Notes under the pieces: generated by a model
Database searches by the model: none
What the model was told of the DNA's origin: nothing
What the model saw: only the letters and a program-made list of their open reading frames with translations
Assembly (NCBI GenBank): GCA_036269135.1
Contig: DATASQ010000013.1
Coordinates: 1 to 64,000, forward strand
Direction of reading: 5' to 3'
From: Palsa-343 sp036269135
Lineage (GTDB): Bacteria > Acidobacteriota > Terriglobia > Terriglobales > Acidobacteriaceae
DNA length: 64,000 bases
Made by a program: the position numbers and the translations under genes
In this document: positions 26,001-33,086 of the stretch, in pieces
How the letters are laid out: every line of letters starts with the position of its first letter
Numbering within the stretch: the first letter of the stretch is position 1

Positions 26001-26971
26001 GCGTTTATAACCTGATTTACCGATATATGTTCGATCGGCGCCGCGACCTGCCCATCCCGTCGGCGCTGCTGCTGGACAGCCAGGGCATGATCGTCAAGGT
26101 GTATCAGGGGGCTGTGGATCCGGAGGACGTTCTCCGCGACTCGCGATCGATGCCGGTAAACGCCGCGGACCGCATGCGGCGGGCGCTGCCCTTCCCGGGC
26201 ATCCTGGTTCAGGACAAGCTGGCGCGCAATGACTTCACTTACGGGGTCGCCATGTTTCAGCATGGCTTTCTCGATCAGGCTCAGGACTCGTTCCTTCAGG
26301 TTCTGGCCACGCGGCCCGACGATGCCGATGCGCTTTACAATCTCGGCACGCTGAGTCTGCGTCGCCGCGATTTCTCCGCGGGGCGCCGATACCTTGAGCA
26401 GGCCGTGCAACTACGTCCTAATTACCCGGAAGCATGGAACAATCTCGGAATGATTGCCGCCGAGGAAGGCCAGCCCGACGAGGCTGTCCGGCACTTTCAG
26501 CAATCTCTGGCGTACCGGCCGAGCTACGCCATTGCTCTGCTGAACCTTGGCAATGTGTACCGAAGGCAGAGGCTATTCGATCAGGCGCATGATTGCCTGA
26601 ACCGCGCATTGGAACTGCTGCCGGACGATGCCGAGATCAGTTACAGCCTTGGCATGTTATACGCCCAGCAGAATCAATTGCAGCCCGCCTCGGACTATCT
26701 TCGGCGGGCCCTTGTCCTCAAGCCGGACTATCCGGAGGCTCTCAACAATCTTGGCATTGTCTTCGTGCGCCTCGGCAATTATTCGCTCGCTGAAGAAGAG
26801 TTCAGAACCGGCATTCGCGTCGCGCCGTCCTTTGACCAGTCCTATCTCAATCTGGCGCGTCTTTATGCGCTCGAAAACGATCGGGAGCACGCCCGTCAGG
26901 TCCTGAGCCAACTACTCGCCCTGCAGCCGGAGAACGCCAGCGCACGAAGGTCATTGGAACAGCTGCAATGA
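23096..26971 (+). CDS. three-module fusion: FG-GAP/ASPIC-UnbV + cysteine-less thioredoxin-like + TPR
   Basis: 1291-residue exported protein. Layout: a Tat-like signal (ISRRAVLRGMAFAA); an unassigned domain (about 60-290); FG-GAP blades with DFNNDGFDDLYV-type calcium loops (about 300-760); ASPIC/UnbV (about 760-835, IHWPSGARQVF); a TlpA/AhpC-like thioredoxin fold (about 875-1015, APAFSLPDVNG); and about seven TPRs (about 1045-1291). The redox site expected as WCxxC reads FWSVGAPLS near residue 905, so the CxxC cysteines are absent and thiol redox activity is unlikely. The stop overlaps the next start (ATGA). The start is uncertain; ATG 23096 was used, and a later ATG at 23135 also precedes the Tat motif. 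It may act as a large binding or assembly platform. Confidence 0.85.
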   Translation: MMPSSAEAKVFWIMGGGSREDRNLLISRRAVLRGMAFAATLFRPAPFFGAPFPGLGETATAPPGDLPFADVRLAPRYPATSPLTDIVALVPPGADGYISEKYAHELQAILEQWSHALRQSPEKLAFIASFLDSGISGTAAGRFAETPLRSRSGIEAVRRTFAESVTGRDAFLHGLRTSFSDAAGIDTAEFEIFAIEAVASSLLTVRTRLRYDIVLRRRDRRREERVGSWQMEWVRGDSGGWTARRWDASPETDCSSDTDAFADIAEFALGATGSWRDQLLHGSDYWRTVLDGAVGVDVYGNNGVAAGDFNNDGFDDLYVCQPAGLPNRLYRNCGDGTFEDVTERAGVGVLDNTACALFVDFDNRGWQDLLVVCGTGPLLFVNQGDGTFSLRRDAFQFARPPQGTFTHAAVADYDGDGRLDIHLCLYMYYLGLDQYHYPIPYYDARNGPPNCLFHNGGGHRFVETTEAAGLNADNNRYSFACAWGNAGRYGLPDLFVANDFGSSQLYRNNGNGTFTVVSREANVEGVGAGMSCCWCDYDNDGLQDIYVPSMWEAAGQRVSEQERFHANAPASIRELYQRHARGNALYRNQATGRFENEGREAAVEMGRWSWGSDFWDFDHDGFSDLYVTNGYISEPDRDDLASFFWRQIVGHSPDDATPSVRYERGWNAINELIRSDHTWHGYARNVFFLNLGNGTFAEASAPTGLDFSEDSRCFVLADIDHDGRLEVILKNRNAPQLRVLHNQMKSIGKSVSFQLRGHRSNRDAIGAAITVETAGRRQTKYLQAGSGFLSQHSKEVFFGIGGADAVARATIHWPSGARQVFANLPAGHRIAIDEDSEAFHAAPFLALAPNSAVANSASAGESLPRNVQTWLIEPLKAPAFSLPDVNGTMQELRSYRGGIVLLLFWSVGAPLSVDALRKLEKDPALRSGPAVTCVAVNVDDATQLGSARSTATQERISFPVLFATEEIAGVYNLIYRYMFDRRRDLPIPSALLLDSQGMIVKVYQGAVDPEDVLRDSRSMPVNAADRMRRALPFPGILVQDKLARNDFTYGVAMFQHGFLDQAQDSFLQVLATRPDDADALYNLGTLSLRRRDFSAGRRYLEQAVQLRPNYPEAWNNLGMIAAEEGQPDEAVRHFQQSLAYRPSYAIALLNLGNVYRRQRLFDQAHDCLNRALELLPDDAEISYSLGMLYAQQNQLQPASDYLRRALVLKPDYPEALNNLGIVFVRLGNYSLAEEEFRTGIRVAPSFDQSYLNLARLYALENDREHARQVLSQLLALQPENASARRSLEQLQ

Positions 26972-29493
26972 GTATTGCGACACATGGCGGAACCAGGACG
27001 CGAGTGTGCGGGTTTGCCGTCTTCAGTAGCGCGGCAGCGATCTCTGCGGTACTGCTTCTCCCGCTCTGCGCGGCCTTTCCGGCCCCGCTGCGCGGACAGA
27101 GCAGCGAGGACGCCCAGCAGATCGAGGCCCTCATCGAGCAAAATCGTCTGGACGAAGCCCGTACCGAGACACAAGAAATTCTGCGAAGCAATCCGAGGAG
27201 CGTGGAGGGCTACAACCTGCTGGGCATGATCCTCGCGCAGCAGCAGGATCTGGCCGGCGCCGCCGCATCTTTCCGGAGAGCCCTCGCCATCGATCCTGAA
27301 TCCATCAGGACCCACAACAATCTGGGCAATCTCTATCTGATCGAGAAGGAACCCGAGCTGGCGGAAGGGGAGTTTCGCTCCGTTCTTCGGCGCGATCCGG
27401 CGAATCGCGCTGCCAATTACAATCTCGGCGTTCTACTTATGGTCAAAGGCTGTCCTGCGGATGCCATTGTGCGCTTCCGGCGGGTTCAGCCGGCCGACGC
27501 ATCCACGCGCCTGCAACTGGTCCGCGCTTACTTCGACAACAAGCAGTCTTCTCTCGCGCTGCAGGCCGCCCATCAACTTTCAGCCGCAGCCAGGAGCGAC
27601 GTACAAGTACACTTCTCGCTCGGCGTTCTCCTCGGCTCCGAGAAACAGTACAAGGCCGCGCAGCTGGAACTGGAAAAGGCTGACGCGCTGCAGCCCGGCA
27701 CCTTCGAGATCCTCTATAACCTCGGTGAGGACCTGCTGCGGAGCGCTCAGTACCCCCAGGCTGAACTGGTGCTGACCCGCGCCCTGCGTCTTCGCCCCGA
27801 CTCGGCAGATGCGCTGTATCGCATGGGTCAGGTCCTGACAAACGAATCCCGTCCTCTCGACGCTCTGGATGTGCTCGTCCGCGCCCGCAAACTGGATCCG
27901 CGGAATGTGAACATCCTGTTTCTCATGGCTCAAATCAGCATGTCCCGGAATTACTTTGAGGATGCCATCCCGGTCCTGAAAGACGGATTGAAAATCGCGC
28001 CGCGCCAGCCCGCCCTGATCGCCGCACTGGGAGAGTGTTACGTCATGGCGGGTGAGTCGGAGAAAGCGATTGCCGCCTTCGATCAGCTGGTTCAGATCGA
28101 GCATTCTGCGCGCTCGTATGCCTTTCTCGGCCTGTCTTACAGGAGCCTGGGCCGCTTTGACCAGGCGAAGCAGGAGTTCCTGCTCGGCCTTCAGCTGGAC
28201 CCAAAAAACAGTGTCTGCCTCTATAACATGGGTTACATCGCTGAGCGGCAGGGCAAAGCCGCAACCGCGGAGAAGTATTTTGAGCAGGCGCTGCAGCACG
28301 CCCCCAATTACTCCGACGCGATCCTCGAGCTAGCGAACCTCAGAATTGCCGCAGGGCGGCCGCAGGAGGCCGAGGCGTTGCTGCGGCGCTACGTGCGCGT
28401 CAGTCACGATCCGGCGACCGGCTACTACAAGCTCGCGATGGTGGAGCGCAGCTTGCGCGAGATGGATGCGGCCAATCGCGATCTGGCGGTCTTCAGGACC
28501 CTGTCCAGCCAGTCGGCATCCGGCTCCTATCCATATCAGCATCTCTTCGACTATCTGGCCGACCGTTCGCAGTTGCCCACGCAGGCGCGCCAGCAACTCG
28601 ATGTTCAGCAGGTTGTGGAGGAAGCGAAGAAGCATCCGGATCGGCCGGAAAGCCTCTACTTCCTGGCCGAGACTTATCTCAAATCCGGCCAGAAAGACAA
28701 AGCGCTTCAGGTGACCGCGCAGCTCGATCAGGTGGCGCAGGGCGACTACCGCATGTTCACTCTCGTCGGCGTGCTCATGGCACGCTATCGCCTCTTCGAC
28801 GGAGCGATCGACCATCTTACGATCGCCCTGCAGGCCGGCGTCGACACGGATCAGCTCCGATTCGATCTGGCGGACACCTACTTCCGCGCGCATCATTACC
28901 AGGAAGCTCTGGAAACCGCGCTGCAGGTCTCTCCTGAAGGTCGAAAGGACGAAGCATGGCTTGCCCTGCTGGCGGATACCTATGCCCATCTCGGCCAGCT
29001 CGACCGCGCCTCGGCCATGTATCGCGACGCGATCGCCCGGAATCCGGACAATGATCAGGATTATCTTTCCCTGGCCCTGATTCAGCTCCGTGCCGGCGAT
29101 CCGGACGCGGCTCGCCAGACCCTCAATTGCGGCCGGACGCGCATTCCGGAATCGGGCAAGCTGTTCTGGGGACTCGGCATTGTATCCGCTCTGCAGGGCC
29201 GTAACGACGAGGCTGCCAGCGAACTGGAGCGCGCCGTCGACCTGCTGCCTGAGTGGCCGGGCGCCTACTCCGCGCTGGGCGTCTTCTATTTCCAGAACGG
29301 GCAGGTGGTCCAGGCCAGAGAGGTATTTGAGCGCTTCAGGAGCAGCGACGCCAGCGGCAGTCTTTCGAGCGATCAGATCGAGCGGGTACTCGACGCGGCG
29401 GCAGGCGGGAGTGCGCCCCGTCATTCCATGGATGCTCGGGCGCGCGCGCAGTTTCTTCAATGGGCGCTATTGCTTGCGGATCGAACTCTATGA
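26968..29493 (+). CDS. large secreted TPR-repeat protein
   Basis: 841 residues, with a signal-like N-terminus (hydrophobic AAISAVLLLPLCAAFPAPLRG) and TPRs over nearly the whole length, roughly 18-20 units. Examples are ASFRRALAIDPESIRTHNNL and YFEQALQHAPNYSDAILELA. Its ATG overlaps the stop of the fusion gene (ATGA), and its own stop overlaps the next CRTAC1 start in the same way. The three proteins are therefore probably made in matched amounts from one mRNA. No enzymatic domain is seen. Likely a superhelical scaffold that holds the CRTAC1-type partners; this is inferred from context. Confidence 0.88.
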   Translation: MSIATHGGTRTRVCGFAVFSSAAAISAVLLLPLCAAFPAPLRGQSSEDAQQIEALIEQNRLDEARTETQEILRSNPRSVEGYNLLGMILAQQQDLAGAAASFRRALAIDPESIRTHNNLGNLYLIEKEPELAEGEFRSVLRRDPANRAANYNLGVLLMVKGCPADAIVRFRRVQPADASTRLQLVRAYFDNKQSSLALQAAHQLSAAARSDVQVHFSLGVLLGSEKQYKAAQLELEKADALQPGTFEILYNLGEDLLRSAQYPQAELVLTRALRLRPDSADALYRMGQVLTNESRPLDALDVLVRARKLDPRNVNILFLMAQISMSRNYFEDAIPVLKDGLKIAPRQPALIAALGECYVMAGESEKAIAAFDQLVQIEHSARSYAFLGLSYRSLGRFDQAKQEFLLGLQLDPKNSVCLYNMGYIAERQGKAATAEKYFEQALQHAPNYSDAILELANLRIAAGRPQEAEALLRRYVRVSHDPATGYYKLAMVERSLREMDAANRDLAVFRTLSSQSASGSYPYQHLFDYLADRSQLPTQARQQLDVQQVVEEAKKHPDRPESLYFLAETYLKSGQKDKALQVTAQLDQVAQGDYRMFTLVGVLMARYRLFDGAIDHLTIALQAGVDTDQLRFDLADTYFRAHHYQEALETALQVSPEGRKDEAWLALLADTYAHLGQLDRASAMYRDAIARNPDNDQDYLSLALIQLRAGDPDAARQTLNCGRTRIPESGKLFWGLGIVSALQGRNDEAASELERAVDLLPEWPGAYSALGVFYFQNGQVVQAREVFERFRSSDASGSLSSDQIERVLDAAAGGSAPRHSMDARARAQFLQWALLLADRTL

Positions 29494-31229
29494 ACCGGCC
29501 CATGCGCTATGGCACCCTCCTGTTCGCCGTAGTCGGCGGCGCCTGTAGTTTATGGTCCGGAGTCAGCGGTGCGCAGCGGTCCGCGAAGCCTGAACCCCCT
29601 GCCACCGTCCGCTTTATCGATATCCGGAAAGCTGCCGGGATCACTTTCGTACAGGATTCCACGGAAACTCCGGAAAAATATTATCTGGAAACCATGGGTA
29701 CGGGCGCGGGCTGGATCGACTACGACCAGGATGGGCTCATGGACCTGTTCCTCGTGCAATCGGGCGCAACCGACGCGTATAAGCCCGAGCATCCACTGCG
29801 CTCCGCGCTCTATCGCAACAATGGCGATGGCACGTTTACTGACGTGACTTCTAAGGCGGGCGTGGGCGGCGAGGGCCACTATGGCCAGGGTGTAGCGGTC
29901 GGCGACTTCGATAACGACGGCTATCCCGACCTCTATGTCACCGGGTATGGCCGCGCCATCCTTTACCACAACAACGGCAACGGCACCTTTACCGATGTTA
30001 CGGCGAAGGCCGGCGTCGCCGATGAGGGGCAATGGTCCACCAGCGCGGCCTGGGTCGATTTCGATAAAGATGGCTGGCTCGATCTTGTCGTCCTCAACTA
30101 TCTCGACTGGACTCCCAAAAACAACCTCTGGTGCGGAGAAAGGGCTCGTGGATACCGCTCCTACTGCAATCCTAATAACTACGCGGGAGAGCACATCCGC
30201 CTCTATCGCAATAACCATGACGGCACCTTCACCGACGTCAGCGCCAAATCCGGCGTCGGGCTGCCCGAAGCGAAGGGGATGGGGGTCGTCACCGCGGATT
30301 TCTTCAATCAGGGATGGCCGGATATCGCCGTCGCCAACGACACCTGGCCCAATTTCCTCTTTCAGAACAAGGGCAACGGCACGTTTTCCGATGTATCGCT
30401 GATCTCGGGGATTGCCGCCAGCGAGGATGGCAAGTATGAAGCGGGCATGGGCATTGACGCCGCCGATGTAGATGGCGATGGCTTACTGGACGTCTACATT
30501 ACCCACCTCGACTTTGAGCTGGATCGCCTCTATCACAACAACGGCGACGGTACCTTCACCGATGCAACCTATTCCTCGGGCATCGGCAACAAGGCGATGT
30601 TTCTCAGCGGGGTCGCGGCTAAATTCCTTGATTACGACAACGATGGCTGGCCCGATATCGTGCAGGCGAATGGAGCCATGGTCGATAACGTGAGCCTCTA
30701 TCACAGCGAGGTCACTTACAAAGAGCCGCTGCTGATGTGGCATAACCTGGGACATGGCCACTTCGACCGAGTCTCCAGCGCTCTGGGGCCGGACTTCAAT
30801 CGTCCGGTGGCCGGTCGCGGGCTGGCCACAGCCGACTTCCTCAACGACGGCAACGTTGGTTTCGTGGTCAACTGCCGCGGAGATTCTCCCGAGCTGATGC
30901 GCAACGAGGGCGGGACCGGGAATCACTGGCTGGAGGTGCTTCTCATCGGGACGCGATCCAACCGCGACGGCATCGGTTCGGTGCTCAAACTCACCGCGGG
31001 CGATCTCGTGCGCGTAGACCAGGCGAAGGGCGGGACCAGCTACATGTCCGCCAGCGATCCGCGCATCCATTTCGGGCTCGGACGGCACACGAAGATCGAT
31101 TCCCTGGTGATAGAGTGGCCCAGCGGTCAAAGCGACAAGCTGACGAATCTGCCTGTCGACACGATCATCGCGGTGAAGGAAGGGGTGGGGATCGTGCCCC
31201 ACCCTTTCCCGAAAGTAAGGACGAAATAG
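29490..31229 (+). CDS. FG-GAP/ASPIC-UnbV (CRTAC1-type) protein
   Basis: 579-residue secreted protein with signal peptide (MRYGTLLFAVVGGACSLW) and about seven FG-GAP blades (DYDQDGLMDLFLV, DFDNDGYPDLYV, DVDGDGLLDVYI). It ends in an ASPIC/UnbV domain (VLKLTAGDLVRVDQ, HFGLG, VIEWPSGQ). A cysteine pair occurs in the WCGERARGYRSYCNP segment, at the place where paralogues have CxxxGxPxMCGP. ATG 29490 was chosen because it overlaps the upstream TPR stop as ATGA. The calcium-loop-rich propeller suggests an extracellular binding protein; the ligand is unknown. Confidence 0.88.
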   Translation: MNRPMRYGTLLFAVVGGACSLWSGVSGAQRSAKPEPPATVRFIDIRKAAGITFVQDSTETPEKYYLETMGTGAGWIDYDQDGLMDLFLVQSGATDAYKPEHPLRSALYRNNGDGTFTDVTSKAGVGGEGHYGQGVAVGDFDNDGYPDLYVTGYGRAILYHNNGNGTFTDVTAKAGVADEGQWSTSAAWVDFDKDGWLDLVVLNYLDWTPKNNLWCGERARGYRSYCNPNNYAGEHIRLYRNNHDGTFTDVSAKSGVGLPEAKGMGVVTADFFNQGWPDIAVANDTWPNFLFQNKGNGTFSDVSLISGIAASEDGKYEAGMGIDAADVDGDGLLDVYITHLDFELDRLYHNNGDGTFTDATYSSGIGNKAMFLSGVAAKFLDYDNDGWPDIVQANGAMVDNVSLYHSEVTYKEPLLMWHNLGHGHFDRVSSALGPDFNRPVAGRGLATADFLNDGNVGFVVNCRGDSPELMRNEGGTGNHWLEVLLIGTRSNRDGIGSVLKLTAGDLVRVDQAKGGTSYMSASDPRIHFGLGRHTKIDSLVIEWPSGQSDKLTNLPVDTIIAVKEGVGIVPHPFPKVRTK

Positions 31230-31292
31230 CCGTACAGAGCATCGTCGGCTCGCTTGATTGAATCCAGACGGAAAGGGAAAAATCTATCTTCG

Positions 31293-33074
31293 ATGACCAT
31301 ACCGCGGCGACGATTCCTGGGCTCTTCGATTTTCGTCCTGGGCAGCACTCTTCTCGATGTTCTCACCACACCGCTGTGGCGCTGGGGTGAATCCAGTGTG
31401 GTTCAGGCGAAGGTGTCGCCGGTGCCTGGCTCACCCGTGCAGTTTATTGACGTCGGACGCCAGGCCGGCCTGAATATTCCCAATGTCTGGGGTGGCGTCG
31501 ATACCAAGCGCGTGATTATTGAGACGAAGGGCAGCGGAATCGCTTTCTTTGATTACGATCACGACGGCTGGCTCGATATCTATATGACCAATGGCAGTCG
31601 GCTCGACACACAATGGCCTCCAGGTCAGACGCCTACTACGCATCTGTACAAGAACAATCGCGACGGCACGTTTACGGATGTGACGGCACAATCCGGTCTG
31701 GCTCGCAGCGGCTGGCAGACCGGCGTCTGTGTCGGCGATTACAACAACGATGGCTGGGATGACCTGTTCTGCACCTTCTGGGGACGCAACATCCTTTTCC
31801 ATAACAACGGGGACGGCACCTTCACCGATGTCACAAAGAAAGCCGGCATTTATCGGGAGAAGGGCAGATGGGGAACCGGCTGTACCTTTCTGGACTACGA
31901 TCGCGACGGTCATCTCGATCTGTTCGTGTGTAACTTCGTGGCCCTGGATCCGGATCATCCTCCTCCCCGGGACAGCGCTTCCTTTTGTCAGTGGAAGGGG
32001 ATGCCCACCATGTGCGGACCCCGAGGTTTGCCCGGGGATACCAACATCCTGTACCACAACAATGGAGACGGCACCTTTACCGACGTATCGGAAAAGGCCG
32101 GAATTCTCAAGCCGGGCCCGCGCTACTCCATTACGGCCGTCTCGTATGACTTCGACAACGACGGCTGGCCCGACATTTACGTGGCGGTTGACTCCGAACC
32201 GGCCATTCTCTTCCAGAACAACCGCAACGGCACCTTCACTGACGTGGCGGTCATGGCCGGCTGCGCCTACAACAACGATGGCCATGAGCAGGCCGGCATG
32301 GGTCTCGGCGTCGCCGACTACGACTGTGACGGCTGGCTCGATATCTTCAAGACCAACTTCGCCGACGATACCTGCGACCTCTATCACAACAACGGCGACG
32401 GTACATTTACCGAGTTATCCTTCAATTCCGGTATTGGGATCAATAACAAATATGTCGCGTGGGGCTGTGGCTTCATTGACTACGACAACGACGGCTGGGC
32501 CGACATCGTGCAGGTGAACGGGCACGTCTATCCTGAGGTCGACCGGTATAACTTCGGCGAGAGTTTCAAAAACCCGCGTCTGGTCTACAGGAATCTTGGC
32601 AATGGAACCTTCAAAGATGTCTCCGCCGAGATGGGCCCCGGCATCACGGAGCGATACTCCAGCCGCGGTGCGGCTTTCGGTGACTACGACAACGATGGTG
32701 GGATGGACGTACTCATTCTCAACATGAACGACCTGCCCTCTCTTCTGCACAACGTGGGGGGGAACAAGCAGAACTGGATCAAGCTGAAGCTGATCGGCAC
32801 CCATTGCAATCGCACCGCGATTGGCGCGCGCGCGCGGGTGATCACAGGCAAGCATGTCCAGATCGACGAGGTGCACAGCGGCACCAGCGTGATGTCGCAG
32901 AGCGACCTGCGCCTGCACTTCGGGCTGGGAACTGCGGAGTTTGTCGATGTCATCGAGATCCGGTGGCCCACCACCCTGAAGCTGGAGCGCTTCACGCACG
33001 TACCGGCGAATCAGATTCTTACTATTCGTGAAGGCGAGGGGATGGTCGGGACCCTGAAGCCGCGCAGCGCCTGA
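31293..33074 (+). CDS. FG-GAP/ASPIC-UnbV (CRTAC1-type) protein with Tat-like signal
   Basis: 593-residue exported propeller protein. The N-terminus MTIPRRRFLGSSIFVLGS is a twin-arginine type signal, unlike the Sec-type signal of the neighbouring 29490 protein. About seven FG-GAP blades follow (DYDHDGWLDIYMT, DYNNDGWDDLFC, DYDCDGWLDIFK). Next comes the CQWKGMPTMCGPRGLPGD cysteine motif shared with the 2384-4213 protein, then ASPIC/UnbV (HFGLG, IEIRWPTTL). ATG 31293 begins the signal; an ATG at 31254 would add 13 charged residues. It lies 63 bp after the preceding gene and converges on a TPR gene 12 bp away. Confidence 0.88.
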   Translation: MTIPRRRFLGSSIFVLGSTLLDVLTTPLWRWGESSVVQAKVSPVPGSPVQFIDVGRQAGLNIPNVWGGVDTKRVIIETKGSGIAFFDYDHDGWLDIYMTNGSRLDTQWPPGQTPTTHLYKNNRDGTFTDVTAQSGLARSGWQTGVCVGDYNNDGWDDLFCTFWGRNILFHNNGDGTFTDVTKKAGIYREKGRWGTGCTFLDYDRDGHLDLFVCNFVALDPDHPPPRDSASFCQWKGMPTMCGPRGLPGDTNILYHNNGDGTFTDVSEKAGILKPGPRYSITAVSYDFDNDGWPDIYVAVDSEPAILFQNNRNGTFTDVAVMAGCAYNNDGHEQAGMGLGVADYDCDGWLDIFKTNFADDTCDLYHNNGDGTFTELSFNSGIGINNKYVAWGCGFIDYDNDGWADIVQVNGHVYPEVDRYNFGESFKNPRLVYRNLGNGTFKDVSAEMGPGITERYSSRGAAFGDYDNDGGMDVLILNMNDLPSLLHNVGGNKQNWIKLKLIGTHCNRTAIGARARVITGKHVQIDEVHSGTSVMSQSDLRLHFGLGTAEFVDVIEIRWPTTLKLERFTHVPANQILTIREGEGMVGTLKPRSA

Positions 33075-33086
33075 GGGGACGCAGCA

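Noticed and set aside
23096..26971. Functional TlpA-type thiol-disulfide oxidoreductase
   Set aside because: The CxxC position reads VGAPLS, so a redox function is not supported.
29490..33074. Recurrent GGCAACGGCACCTTC-like DNA repeats as a CRISPR or satellite array
   Set aside because: They encode the NGNGTFTDV blade motif of FG-GAP propellers, are spaced irregularly and are in frame; protein repeats, not a DNA array.
29490..33074. Two adjacent CRTAC1 genes as an assembly duplication
   Set aside because: The proteins differ in signal type, cysteine motif and most residues, so they are diverged paralogues.
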